Assembly: GCA_037039685.1 (NCBI GenBank)
Contig: JAWNGF010000002.1
Span: 2,728,001-2,792,000, forward strand
Source of the DNA: Ceratobasidium sp. AG-K
Lineage: Eukaryota; Basidiomycota; Agaricomycetes; Cantharellales; Ceratobasidiaceae
Length of the DNA: 64,000 nucleotides
Reading direction: 5' to 3'
Shown: positions 1 through 9,532 of the stretch, one piece after another
How the letters are laid out: each line of letters starts with the position of its first letter
How positions within the stretch are numbered: the first letter of the stretch is position 1
Translations under genes and position numbers: made by a program
Notes under the pieces: generated by a model
Told to the model about the DNA's origin: nothing
The model's input: the letters and a program-made list of their open reading frames with translations, nothing else
The model's database searches: none

Positions 1-135
1 TGCTTCACCTGCGGCGGCAAGGGACACTCAGCAAGAGTCTGTCCTTCCAAGAACACAGCTTCAGGGTTTGAAGCCCAGATTGAAGAAGTCTCTTCAGACA
101 TCAAATCGGGAAAAGACGTCACCGAGGCTTATTAA
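1..135 (+). CDS. gag C-terminus of A1 (partial): nucleocapsid zinc knuckle
   Basis: Last 44 codons of gag. The CCHC knuckle CFTCGGKGHSARVC is complete, and the frame ends at TAA 133-135. A CCHC knuckle in Gag normally binds genomic RNA during particle assembly. The start lies before the window. The pol ATG is 35 nt downstream in the -1 frame, and the two frames overlap without a stop from about base 84, so a frameshift fusion is possible. Confidence 0.85.
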   Translation, partial: CFTCGGKGHSARVCPSKNTASGFEAQIEEVSSDIKSGKDVTEAY

Positions 136-154
136 GGAGCCAAGTACTCGGTGA
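108..154 (+). promoter_or_regulatory. putative -1 ribosomal frameshift signal between gag and pol (A1)
   Basis: GGGAAAA at 108-114 sits in the gag frame as G GGA AAA, the X XXY YYZ arrangement of -1 slippery heptamers. TCACCGAG (119-126) and CTCGGTGA (147-154) can form an 8-bp stem after a 4-nt spacer, with a small GGCT/AGCC stem inside the loop. Slipping back one base enters the pol frame with no stop before the pol ATG. The sequence supports this; function is inferred. Confidence 0.55.
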
Positions 155-2852
155 TATACTAGCTAGTAATATGGATAAACTAGAAATCATGTCAATATCA
201 AATGAAAACCAATTATACCTTGATTTCACCGCTCATCCACTAGCTACGGCTCCTGGTTCTAAATCAGTTAACAGATCAAAAAGATTCTCTGGACAAGCAC
301 TACTTGACTGCGGCGCAACCTCCTGTTTCATCAACCCTTCCCTAGCAAAAGAAGCTAACCTTCCCCTTTTCCAACACGAAAAGCCCAAGACTCTGCAAGT
401 TATAGACGGACAAGAAGTCTCGTCTGGGAAAGTCACTCACTATACCAAATTTAAACTTGTCATGGGAACACATTCCAGCGAAATAGAATGTCATGTCACA
501 AACATTGGAAGACACCCTATCGTACTTGGGATGTCATGGCTCAAGAAACATAACCCACAAATTAATTGGAAAAATAGGACAATTGCATATACAAGCGAAT
601 TCTGCTCAAAGAACTGCCTAGAAGTCCCGTCTACGCTCCAAATCGCAGCAGAAACTACATTACCAGAGGAATACAGAGAGTTCGCAGATGTGTTCGACGA
701 GTCCAGATTGGAAGAACTCCCACCTCACAGGCCAACGGACATTACATTCGACCTCCTACCAGAAGCTAAACTAAAGCATGGCCCTATTTACAAAACATCG
801 CCAGCTGAAGACAAAGAAATGAAGAAAGTACTAGCAACCCTTATCCGAAGGGGACACATTCAGATTTCTAAGTCTCCTTTGGCTTCCCCGGTTCTGTTTG
901 TCAAAAAACCACATCCAGAAGATCCAAACAACCCAGAATTACGCTTTTGCGTTGACTACAGATATGTGAACTCGCTGTGCAAATTCAACGCAAGTGGAAT
1001 ACCTCTCTTAGACCAATGGTTAAGAGCCCTGGAGGGATTTGTCATTGGCACCACTCTAGACTTGGCACAAGGCTTCCATCAAACCCGAATAGCAGCAGGC
1101 CATGAATGGAAAACAGCATTCAAAACTCAATACGGCATGTACGAATGGAAAGTCATGCCCTTCTGTCTCAAAAACGCCCCATCAAGCTTCCAGTCCCTAA
1201 TGAACTCTATATTCAGGGACATTATGGGGGTTTTTGTACTCGTATACATTGATGATATCTTTGTTTTTTCCAAACGAGTCGAAGATCATCCAGGACACGT
1301 GAAAGAGGTGCTAAGAAGACTAAGGGAACACAAGCTGATTGCAAAATTGAGGAAATGCAAGTTTCACCAAACCAAACTGGACTGGGTAGGATTGGTCATT
1401 TCCAATAAAGGAATCGAAACGGATCAGGAAAAAGTCACGGCGGCTATGAATTGGAAAGCTCCCAAAAATGTCAAACAAGTTCAAGAATTCCTAGGATTTG
1501 TCAATTTCTATCGAAGATTCATTCAAGACTTTGCTGGCAAAGCCAGACCTCTGTACAACCTACTCAGGAAAGATCAAAAGTGGCAGTGGACAAGCAAAGA
1601 ACAAGAGGCCATGAATGCACTAAAGGAAGCTCTTAAAGTGGCACCTGTAATGATGCAGCCCGACCAGAATAAAGAATTTTTCCTCGAGACAGATGCGTCA
1701 GGATTCGCCACAGGAGCAGTTTTATCTCAGAAGGATGAAGAAGGGAAACTACACCCTGTAGCTTTTCTTTCTAAATCACTAAATCCGGCTGAGCAAAACT
1801 ATGACATTTTTGACAAAGAACTATTGGCAATCATTAGAGCCTTCAAAGAATGGCGGCACTTACTCCAAGGCACAGAAAAAGCCATTCAAGTGATAACTGA
1901 TCACAAAAATTTGGAATACTTCTCATCGTCCAAACAATTGAACCAACGCCAAATCCGCTGGATGAATTTCTTGGTGGACTTCAACTTCCAAATCCTATAC
2001 AGGCCAGGAAGCCAAAACAAAAAAGCAGACATTCTCTCAAGGCGATATGACCTAGAACCTTTGGGGGGAGTAGAGAACCAAGTTCTCCTCAAACCAGACA
2101 TTTTTATTTCGGCTATTACCCCTGACCAGGAGATTAACAATCTAATCAGAGAAGCAATCCTTGAAGATCCCAGATTAGAGGAAGCCCACAATAAGCTGAG
2201 AAACGGAGAAAAAGTCAAAGATTGGGAATACAGAGAAGGACTCCTAATATTCAAAGGAAAGATCTTTGTCCCCAAGGACAAAACCATCAGAAACCTGATA
2301 TTGGAATCGCGCCATGACAATATTACAGCTGGGCATCCTGGACAAGCAAGAACATTGGAATTGGTTTCCAGAACTTACTACTGGCCAACCATGAAGAAAT
2401 TTGTCAACTCTTATGTGTCACACTGCAAAACATGCATTCGAGTTAAACCATCAAACCAACTTCCTACAGGATTACTGCGTCCTTTACATATTCCTGAGAG
2501 ACCTTGGGAAGAGATCTCCTATGACATGATTGTAGGGCTCCCAGAATCAGAAGGATATGACGCAATCTTAACAGTAGTAGATTGGTTCTCCAAGATGGCA
2601 CACTATCTCCCTTGCAAATCAACGGCCACAGCAGTAGACATAGCCAATATTTTGGTTGCAAACATTTGGAAACTTCACGGCACTCCAAAGGCAACAGTCT
2701 TGGATAGAGGATCCACTTTCAACTCAAAGTTCATTAAGCATCTGTACAAATGGTTAGACGTAAAACCTACCTTCAGCACAGCGTACCATCCAAGGACAGA
2801 TGGACAGTCAGAACGGGCAAACCAAGTTGTTGAAATCTTTATCAGGGCTTTC

Positions 2853-3277
2853 TGTCACAACCCTGACCGAACCTTGGAGGCCGAGACTCCACAGGCAGTG
2901 ATGATGGAGGTTGGGGCGGCAACTAAGGCCTAAGTGGGTCACGCGATAGTATGAGGGGAACACAACAAGAGAACAAGTCTTGTGGGGGCAAGACTTGTGT
3001 CGCTGGTATATATACTAACTACTGTGGCTATGTACAATAGAGAGCAGGCGACAAGGGAAGACAAAAGGAGAAAAGGCAAGAGTCCGAGGGAAGCGAGGAC
3101 AGAACAAAGGGAACGTGATAAGTCCATGGGAACCAAAGGAAAACCGGGATTAGCCAGGCAGGCATGTCCCGCGGTCATGGCTTACATAAAGGCGACTATA
3201 TGCGCCAAGGCGAGGAGAACGAGACCAAACACGAGCAAAACAGAACACAGGAAAGAGAAAAGCAAAAGGTCGTGACA
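2853..3277 (-). repeat. 3' LTR of element B
   Basis: 425 bp, TGTCA...TGACA ends, identical by eye to the LTR at 9533-9957. TATATATA lies at 3007-3014 on the transcribed (minus) strand. ORFs of 97 and 79 codons recur in both LTRs and are not taken as genes. Confidence 0.95.
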
Positions 3278-3280
3278 CTA

Positions 3281-3291
3281 CCCCCCCTTTT
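3281..3291 (-). other. polypurine tract of element B
   Basis: On the minus strand AAAAGGGGGGG lies three bases before the 3' LTR, the expected plus-strand DNA primer. The ORF3 stop codon TAA overlaps its first bases. Confidence 0.8.
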
Positions 3292-3775
3292 AGGCCAGGG
3301 CATCGACATCAGAAGAAACAGGGGAAACCAAGACAAACTCCTCCCCATCGTCCAGCACCAATGGGTCCTCTGCTGACCCAACCCCTGTCCAGACCCCATA
3401 ATCCTCCTCCTCATCCGTCAAGTCGACGACGGCGTCCTGCCGATCGGGCTCCTCCTCGGTGAGGTCGATGTATTCGGTGCATGCCCGTGCCCTGGCTTTG
3501 CGGTAGGCGTTGACGATCTCGACGTGATCGTGGATGTCGGCCATGTCGTGGGCCAGCCAGTTGCGCCAGCGGACGAGGGGCATACCGCAGAAGGAGCGTC
3601 GCGGGCGAGAGCGCTCATAGCGTGCGGAAATGATAAAGTAAAAGGACTGGCGGAGTCCGTCGTGCCAGTACAACCCTTCCTCAAGGTTGACGCAAGTGAG
3701 GGACCTCTTGAAAGAGGCTGAGCAGGTGAAGGCGTCGTTGTAGACGCGGACGGTGGTGTTGGCGAAGCGAGACAT
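3290..3775 (-). CDS. ORF3 of element B: accessory protein with tandem SUMO-interacting-like motifs
   Basis: A 161-codon frame between the chromodomain and the 3' LTR, starting at ATG 3775 and stopping in the polypurine tract. Residues 1-100 are mixed and basic, with aromatic stretches and RYERSRPRR near 52-60. Residues 101-161 are acidic and carry EYIDLTEEEP (101-110) and VVDLTDEEED (116-125), followed by PLVLDDGEEFVLV. The IDLT/VVDLT plus acidic-run pattern resembles SUMO-interacting motifs of the PIAS type. It overlaps the last 118 codons of the pol frame in another frame; the ORF3 reading has protein-like composition there and the pol reading is Pro/Ser/Thr filler. I recognise no family. 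A regulatory or nuclear-targeting role is only a guess. Confidence 0.6.
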   Translation of the reverse strand: MSRFANTTVRVYNDAFTCSASFKRSLTCVNLEEGLYWHDGLRQSFYFIISARYERSRPRRSFCGMPLVRWRNWLAHDMADIHDHVEIVNAYRKARARACTEYIDLTEEEPDRQDAVVDLTDEEEDYGVWTGVGSAEDPLVLDDGEEFVLVSPVSSDVDALA

Positions 3776-6700
3776 GGCGCTGAGGTAGGTGTGCGAGTAG
3801 GTGGTTTAAGCGCGCGAGGAAACGAAGTGAGAACTTGTTGATGAGGGACTTGGACTCCCGCTGCCTCTTTTATACGCTTTGCACGACGGCTGGGCTGTTC
3901 CTCTTTTTCTTCGGCAGCCGAATTACCCTTTGTTTCCTCATGGCGGCGCTTCCTCGTAACCTTGGGAACTTCCTTGATGGCTTCTGGATGTTCCCTGTGG
4001 AATTCGTTAATGAGTTCTGATGCGTTACCAAGGTTTCCCAAGGGTTCCCACGAATCGTGTTCCGTTGTATAGCCTTTCCATTTGACAAGATACCTCAGGA
4101 TGCCTTTCTCTATTTTGGAACTTTGAATGGCTTCAACCTCGTATTCTTCTCCTTCAGGTGTCTCAATTGGTGGTGGTGGCTTGACAACACGTCCCTCAAT
4201 CTCATCTTCTTCGTACTTGGCAAGGCGAGATACATTGACTACTGGGTGTATGGTCATGGATGGCGGAAGTTCCAGTTTGTACGCGTTTTTTCCGATTGCT
4301 TCCAAGATTGTGAAGGGGCCCAAACGCTTATGAGAGAGTTTGATTGATGGCCGGTTTGAAGGAATGTGATCGTGACTGAGCCAAACTTTATCTCCAATGA
4401 TGAAAGGATCCCCACGGCGCCGTTGATCCGCGTATTCCTTATCTTGTTCCTTGCTCAAGGTCAGGCTTGCCTTAGCTTCTTCCAGGTTGTCATGGATGCG
4501 TTGAGCATGAGCCGAGGCTTCCGGAACTGAGCCATCTTCCACTGGTGTACCATCTATGGAAGGATGTCGTGCCGTGTTGGCAAAGAAAGGGGTCATGCCA
4601 ATACTTGAGTGGAAGGAATTGTTGTAAGCAAATTCGGCAAAGGGAAGCAGAGCAGCCCAGTCATGTTGCCTGAACGACACATAGGTTCTCAAAAAGGCTT
4701 CTATCATCTGATTGATTCGTTCTGTTTGGCCATCCGTCTCAGGGTGATAGGCTGTGGAGAGTCTGGGTCTAATCTTCAGGGCCTGATAGAGCTCCTTCAT
4801 GAATTTTGACGCGAAGGTGGGTCCTCGATCTGATACAACAGTCTCTGGAGTACCGTGCAACTTCCAACAATGTTCCATAAAGAGTTCTGCTAGCTTTGGG
4901 GACGTGGTCTTCTCGGTACAGGGGATGAAATGTGCCATTTTAGTGAGTGTATCGACAATGACCAAAATGGAGTCTAGGCTCCTTGATAGGGGTAGTTTGA
5001 CAATCATGTCAACCGAGATGTGTTGCCAAGGTTTAGAGGGAAGTTCCAGAGGTTGCAATTCTCCTAGGGGGCGCTGATTGATCGGTTTGCTTCGTTGGCA
5101 CAAATCACAAGATGACACGTATTTGTTAATAAATGCCTTCATTGACGGCCACCAATATTCCCGCTTGATTAATTCCAAAGTCTTGGCTTGTCCCATGTGA
5201 CCGGCTGCCTTGTTGTCGTGGTGTAGCTCTAGGATTTGTCGTTTCGTCTCGTTGTTGTTGGGAACATAGATCCGCCCCTTCCTATACAGCATGTTATTCC
5301 GAATTGTCCAATCTTCGAATTCCTTTTGAACTGTGGCGGGTGCTTTCTCGGGTTGATTGCTGAGGAAGGCCCAAATGGACTGGGTGTATTCGTCGCTCGG
5401 TAGTTGCTCCTGAATGGAAGAATGAATTTCCGCTGTAGATGCCATGCCAGTAGGTGATTCTTCTGCCGAATTGATGAAGATGTGGGGAGGGAGCAAAGGT
5501 TTTTGAGGGACTACTCCCCCTTCTAGGTCATGGTCGCTTCGTCGACTGAGTGCATCGGCTTTTCCGTTGAGTCCGCCAGCCCGATACTTGATCTGGAAAT
5601 TGAATTCTGACAGAAAGACGGCCCATCTGTTCTGTCGCTTGGTAAGGACTTTCGATGTCATAAAATATTCCAGATTCTTGTGGTCGGTAATCAGTAGTAC
5701 CGGAATTTCAGTTCCTTCCAATAGATGGCGCCATTCTTTAAAGGCTTTAATGATGGCCAAAAGTTCCTTATCAAAAATATCGTAGTTCCGCTCCGCTGGT
5801 GACAGGCTTTTGGACATGAAGGCGACAGGGTGGAGTTTGTTATCCGTCCCATATTGGCTGAGGACTGCTCCTGTGGCCTTGTCTGATGCATCGCACTCAA
5901 TGATGAATCCCTTTTCTTGATCGGGTTGCAGTAGTATTGGTGCTTGTTGGAATTCTTGAATTATTCGCTCAAAGCTGGCCTGTGTTTCCTTGGTCCATTC
6001 CCAGGGTTTCCCTTTCATTGTTAGGTCATAGAGAGGTCGCGCTATGTGGGTATAGCCTTGGATAAACCGCCGATAGAAGTTTGCAAACCCTAGGAATGTT
6101 TGTACATCTGTAACATTTTTGGGAACGGGCCACCTCTTGATCGCTGACACCTTTTCTTCTTGCATTTCGACAACTTCTCCCGAGATTACCAGGCCCAGAT
6201 AGTCAACCTTTGAAACATGGAACGAGCACTTCTTGAGGGAGCAATATAGACCCAGGCGTTGTAGTCGACGAAGTACTTCTTTCACATGAGATGGATGTTC
6301 TTCAGGTTTTTTGGAGAAGATTAAGATGTCATCGATGTAGATTTCCACATAGACTCCTTTAATGTCCCTGAACTCCATGTCCATCATATTCTGGAACGTT
6401 GCTGGAGCATTGGTCAGACCAAACGGCATGACTTTGGTTTCAAACAGGCCATATTTAGTCCTAAAGGCCGTTTTGTATACGTCTTCTTCTGCGACCCTGA
6501 CTAGGTTGTAGCCCGATTTCAGATCTAATTTGGTAAAGATCTTGGCCCCTTTGACTCGCTCAATTAGGTCATCCGTTCGGGGTAGGGGGTATCGGTTCTT
6601 CTTTGTCCACCTGTTAAGGTACCGATAATCCATGCATAATCTTGGTGGTTGGGGTACGCCATCGATGTCGTGACGGCGGACAAACATAACTGGTGATGCC

Positions 6701-7398
6701 CATTCAGAAGTTGAGGGAACGATGAAGCCTTTTTCCAGGTTCTCGTCGATCCAAGCCTTTAGGATTCTATCTTCCTCCTTGGTTAATGAGTAAACAACCC
6801 CAATTTTGGGTTTTGCACCAGATTCGAGTTCAATTTTGAGATTGTAGGGCCGGTGAGGGGGAAGCTTATCAACCTCCTTGGCGACAAAGACATCCTGGAA
6901 TTCAAGGTATTCGTTGGGAAGTTTTCCCACTATTCCCCCTTCTATGGCGTTGAGATCTTCACACAGGCACTCCGATACGCAGAACTCTGAGTTGAACTCC
7001 AATGTCCCTTTTGACCAATTGATTTGAGGGTTATGCTTCTTCAACCAAGGGATTCCCAAGACCACAGTGTGCCGTCCTAAGGGTGCCACGTCGCATGTGA
7101 TTTCTTCGACGTGATCATTCATGATGACATGGAAAGTTGCTTCCCGCTCGATTAGTCCATTTGCAATTGGGCGTCCATCTATAACTTGTACCCGTCGTGC
7201 CACTTTTTTCTTTTTTGTAGGGATTTTGTGTTTAGAGATATATTCAGAATTGATGAAGTTCCCGGAGGCGCCGGAATCAATCATAGCAACGGTGATAAGG
7301 TTTTTCAGGCTTTCGATCGTTATTGGCACACGGAGTTGGTCTGCGTATTCGGTGGAACATAGATATAATTCGTTTACAGACTGATTACGATTCTCCAT
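3418..7398 (-). CDS. pol polyprotein of element B (protease, RT, RNase H, integrase, chromodomain)
   Basis: A single 1326-codon frame. Protease DSGASGNFIN is at 41-50, RT YIDD at 354-357 with FGLTNAP just before, and RNase H begins at ECDASDKATGAVLSQ (502-515). The integrase zinc domain has H727, H734, C764 and C767; the catalytic triad is D797, D857 and E893. A chromodomain spans about 1084-1140 (YLVKWKGYTTEHDSWEPL), and a basic stretch RRAKRIK follows. Residues after about 1208 overlap ORF3 and are low-complexity Pro/Ser/Thr, probably not a true domain. The pol frame is open upstream of its ATG back to the slippery heptamer at 7455-7461, so a Gag-Pol fusion is likely. No internal stop is seen, so it may encode active enzymes. 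Confidence 0.92.
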   Translation of the reverse strand: MENRNQSVNELYLCSTEYADQLRVPITIESLKNLITVAMIDSGASGNFINSEYISKHKIPTKKKKVARRVQVIDGRPIANGLIEREATFHVIMNDHVEEITCDVAPLGRHTVVLGIPWLKKHNPQINWSKGTLEFNSEFCVSECLCEDLNAIEGGIVGKLPNEYLEFQDVFVAKEVDKLPPHRPYNLKIELESGAKPKIGVVYSLTKEEDRILKAWIDENLEKGFIVPSTSEWASPVMFVRRHDIDGVPQPPRLCMDYRYLNRWTKKNRYPLPRTDDLIERVKGAKIFTKLDLKSGYNLVRVAEEDVYKTAFRTKYGLFETKVMPFGLTNAPATFQNMMDMEFRDIKGVYVEIYIDDILIFSKKPEEHPSHVKEVLRRLQRLGLYCSLKKCSFHVSKVDYLGLVISGEVVEMQEEKVSAIKRWPVPKNVTDVQTFLGFANFYRRFIQGYTHIARPLYDLTMKGKPWEWTKETQASFERIIQEFQQAPILLQPDQEKGFIIECDASDKATGAVLSQYGTDNKLHPVAFMSKSLSPAERNYDIFDKELLAIIKAFKEWRHLLEGTEIPVLLITDHKNLEYFMTSKVLTKRQNRWAVFLSEFNFQIKYRAGGLNGKADALSRRSDHDLEGGVVPQKPLLPPHIFINSAEESPTGMASTAEIHSSIQEQLPSDEYTQSIWAFLSNQPEKAPATVQKEFEDWTIRNNMLYRKGRIYVPNNNETKRQILELHHDNKAAGHMGQAKTLELIKREYWWPSMKAFINKYVSSCDLCQRSKPINQRPLGELQPLELPSKPWQHISVDMIVKLPLSRSLDSILVIVDTLTKMAHFIPCTEKTTSPKLAELFMEHCWKLHGTPETVVSDRGPTFASKFMKELYQALKIRPRLSTAYHPETDGQTERINQMIEAFLRTYVSFRQHDWAALLPFAEFAYNNSFHSSIGMTPFFANTARHPSIDGTPVEDGSVPEASAHAQRIHDNLEEAKASLTLSKEQDKEYADQRRRGDPFIIGDKVWLSHDHIPSNRPSIKLSHKRLGPFTILEAIGKNAYKLELPPSMTIHPVVNVSRLAKYEEDEIEGRVVKPPPPIETPEGEEYEVEAIQSSKIEKGILRYLVKWKGYTTEHDSWEPLGNLGNASELINEFHREHPEAIKEVPKVTRKRRHEETKGNSAAEEKEEQPSRRAKRIKEAAGVQVPHQQVLTSFPRALKPPTRTPTSAPCLASPTPPSASTTTPSPAQPLSRGPSLASTLRKGCTGTTDSASPFTLSFPHAMSALARDAPSAVCPSSAGATGWPTTWPTSTITSRSSTPTAKPGHGHAPNTSTSPRRSPIGRTPSST

Positions 7399-7442
7399 GG
7401 CAACACGATCTAATTCTGTCTTCAGGGCGCCTGATGCTCCCC

Positions 7443-7793
7443 TCAGACACTGCCTTTTCCCAACTCCTCATCAGAGACTTCTTCTAGAGCGGCTATCTTG
7501 ACGACGCAATTTTTCGCGATGTGGCCCTTCTTCTGACAGCGGTAACAAGTGAGTTCTGAACTACTGGTTGCTGCCATTTCAATTCCTGCGACCGTGCGGG
7601 TGTTTAGGCGAAGGTAGGGGAATGGGAGTTCGCTTTCAGAGCCATCTTCCCATTTGATGGTGGGAATTTTGAAGCCCTTCTTGTTGTTCCCAATTTTTGT
7701 AATTTGTCCCCTGGTTGCGCCTTTTGGTCCCATGGTATACACCCTGTCTCCCTCCTTGAATTGTGTCTTCTGCGCCGTTGCGCTCGTGGTCAC
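7443..7793 (-). CDS. gag C-terminal part of B with CCHC zinc knuckle
   Basis: A 116-codon frame. It carries a hydrophilic stretch (FKEGDRVYTMGPKGATRGQI) and the nucleocapsid knuckle CYRCQKKGHIAKNC, then an acidic end (SDEELGKGSV) before TGA. Its frame is open upstream of its ATG and continues a natural gag sequence (ESRSRIDASLIARNLEKK), so it is the rest of the gag at 7790-9124 shifted by one base, not a separate gene. The stop lies just past the slippery heptamer used to reach pol. Confidence 0.75.
   Translation of the reverse strand: MTTSATAQKTQFKEGDRVYTMGPKGATRGQITKIGNNKKGFKIPTIKWEDGSESELPFPYLRLNTRTVAGIEMAATSSSELTCYRCQKKGHIAKNCVVKIAALEEVSDEELGKGSV
7455..7461 (-). promoter_or_regulatory. 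putative -1 frameshift heptamer G GGA AAA, gag to pol of B
   Basis: On the minus strand the gag frame reads TTG GGA AAA GGC AGT GTC TGA. A -1 slip on GGGAAAA enters the pol frame and stays open through the pol ATG at 7398. TCAGG-CGC-CCTGA, a small hairpin, lies about 20 nt downstream. The heptamer matches those of families A and C. Confidence 0.5.
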
Positions 7794-9124
7794 CTTCTTG
7801 AAGGTTCCGCTCGATGTCGCCTTCTCCAGGCCCTTGGCCTTTTTCTCCAGATTTCGTGCAATAAGACTTGCATCAATCCTAGACCGTGATTCATCAATTG
7901 TGTGAGGGAAATGATGTGGCGATCAATGCTCTGAATTGACATCACGTCCTGGATTTCGTCTTTGAGCCCTGAGTAAAAATCGTCTTTGAGGGTGGCCTCA
8001 TTGTAACCCAAGGCGCTGGAATAGGTTCGGAAATTCGAAATGTAGTCGACCACTGACTTGGTTTGTTTCAGATTTCGATATTTTTGCCGATAAACTTCCG
8101 CTTGCTCTACTTCGCCAAAGGCTTCCTCGAAGGCTTCCTCGAAAAGGGTCATGTCGTTAAGGATAGGTTGAGGGATGCCAGACATTTCTTTCTCAAGGAA
8201 TGGGCGAATCCATTCCCTGGCTTCCCCCCTTAGGTACGAGACAACAAAGAGGATCTGCTGATCCACTGTATTGTAACGCAACTCCGAAGTACTGATGTAG
8301 AGGTTACAGGCGGAGGTAAAGTCCCTAGCCTTCTGACCGCGTTTGCCATTGTATTCGGGAGGTTTGCTGGCTGAGCTCTTTTTAGCAGTTTGAGGAGCAA
8401 TGGGGGTTATACCCTGAGTAACGACGGGAGCTGGACCAAGTGTGAATCGTCCCGTGGACCTTCCTAGTGCTTGTTGATTGAGAGGAGTCCCGCCAGGGGG
8501 TTGCGATACGCCAGGATTTGCTCCTGTTCCTGGGTTACGAGGTTGGTAACTGCGTCCTCCTGCTTGAAGAATCAGAATGTCCATGTCGTTCTGCATGGTA
8601 TTGAGGAGCGCTTGATTTGTTTGGACGTCGGCTTGAGTGGCCTGAATACTTTGTAGGTTGAGGTCGCCATCTCCTGCATTCCAGAGTACCCATTGATGAA
8701 TGTTGTCAATGCGTCTGTTCGTGATTTCAACCCGTCGCGCTATTTCGAGTAGGAACGCGGCAATGTCTTCATTAGTGGTTCTGCAATTGTTGTACCATTG
8801 ACCATTTTCCAACTGGTCTTCGATATATTGGTCTGATGGGATTGTCTCCACTCGTCCACTAGTTTCCGGGGGTTGAAGATCCCCAGTGCGCATGGAGGCG
8901 TTATCGCAATTTGCATTGGGCGGAGATGATGTAGCCGCTGGGGCTCCAACGCCAAAGGAAACTTGATGTGACTCCGTTCCCTGGACCGTAGGATCCGATC
9001 GACTGGTCCCTGTATCACCGGACATGATATTGGTTGCACTTGGGACTTGGGATGTAGATTGACCTAGACCAAAGGTTGTTCTGATGCGTCCTGCCACTGA
9101 TCCCTCTCCTGGGTAGATTGACAT
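7790..9124 (-). CDS. gag of element B, N-terminal and capsid part, frameshifted near its end
   Basis: 444 codons from ATG 9124. The N-terminus is Ser/Thr/Gly rich. A helical middle and the retrotransposon Gag domain (about residues 250-400; AREWIRPFLEKEM, RQKYRNLKQTKSVVDYISNFRTY, DDFYSGLKDEIQDVM) follow. After LTQLMNH the reading turns into Arg/Trp-rich nonsense, and the natural continuation is in the neighbouring frame that holds the zinc knuckle. A one-base change near 7900 therefore probably breaks Gag. Gag normally forms the virus-like particle. Because the LTRs are identical, the lesion is either new or a reading error, and could be checked in sister copies. Confidence 0.8.
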   Translation of the reverse strand: MSIYPGEGSVAGRIRTTFGLGQSTSQVPSATNIMSGDTGTSRSDPTVQGTESHQVSFGVGAPAATSSPPNANCDNASMRTGDLQPPETSGRVETIPSDQYIEDQLENGQWYNNCRTTNEDIAAFLLEIARRVEITNRRIDNIHQWVLWNAGDGDLNLQSIQATQADVQTNQALLNTMQNDMDILILQAGGRSYQPRNPGTGANPGVSQPPGGTPLNQQALGRSTGRFTLGPAPVVTQGITPIAPQTAKKSSASKPPEYNGKRGQKARDFTSACNLYISTSELRYNTVDQQILFVVSYLRGEAREWIRPFLEKEMSGIPQPILNDMTLFEEAFEEAFGEVEQAEVYRQKYRNLKQTKSVVDYISNFRTYSSALGYNEATLKDDFYSGLKDEIQDVMSIQSIDRHIISLTQLMNHGLGLMQVLLHEIWRKRPRAWRRRHRAEPSRR

Positions 9125-9518
9125 GAGCTATAATAAATGCGCTTCCTGGTGCGCTGCGACCAAATATGGCTAGTACTTGTTGGTGAAGAGAAAATCCCCT
9201 GGGTAAAGATGGATAAGTAGGGGGAACCTAGTCGACGGTAGGTTCAAGGCGAGGGTCTCAGGGGTCCTTGTTCCAATAGAATATGTAAGCGGCGCTTCCT
9301 GATTAGGTGGCAACGGCTCAGTGATATCAGAGGATAGGGGACGCCTTCAACAGGCTAATGGATGCGAGCTGCAATATGCCTCGACGTGTAAATGATGCAG
9401 GGGAGATATAGGGGTATTAGCTATCAATGGTGAAGGGTGTGCAATTGCTCAGAGATATCCCGGTGATGATAAACCTGGTTCCGACAGCGACGAGGGCTGT
9501 ATCCGCGGCGAAGGCGAG

Positions 9519-9530
9519 AAGACTTGTTCT
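9519..9530 (-). promoter_or_regulatory. self-priming type primer-binding site of B
   Basis: Immediately after the 5' LTR the minus strand reads CT then AGAACAAGTCTT. The 12 nt are exactly complementary to AAGACTTGTTCT inside the LTR (9650-9661, minus strand), which starts 33 nt after the first base of TATATATA. No TGG start of a tRNA-type site is present. This matches the self-primed Tf1/sushi mode. The leader from 9125 to 9518 has no recognisable gene. Confidence 0.7.
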
Positions 9531-9532
9531 AG

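Noticed and set aside
1901..2320. 139-codon antisense ORF, also at 19854-20273 and 35923-36342
   Set aside because: Mirror of the RNase H/integrase part of pol; recurs only because family A copies recur.
2982..3275. 97-codon ORF repeated exactly at 9662-9955
   Set aside because: Lies wholly inside both LTRs of B on the strand opposite to its genes; repetition is due to LTR identity.
9500..9532. tRNA-type primer-binding site next to the B 5' LTR
   Set aside because: No TGG-initiated tRNA complement adjoins the LTR; the self-complementary 12-mer fits instead. The same was true for A4, E and F.
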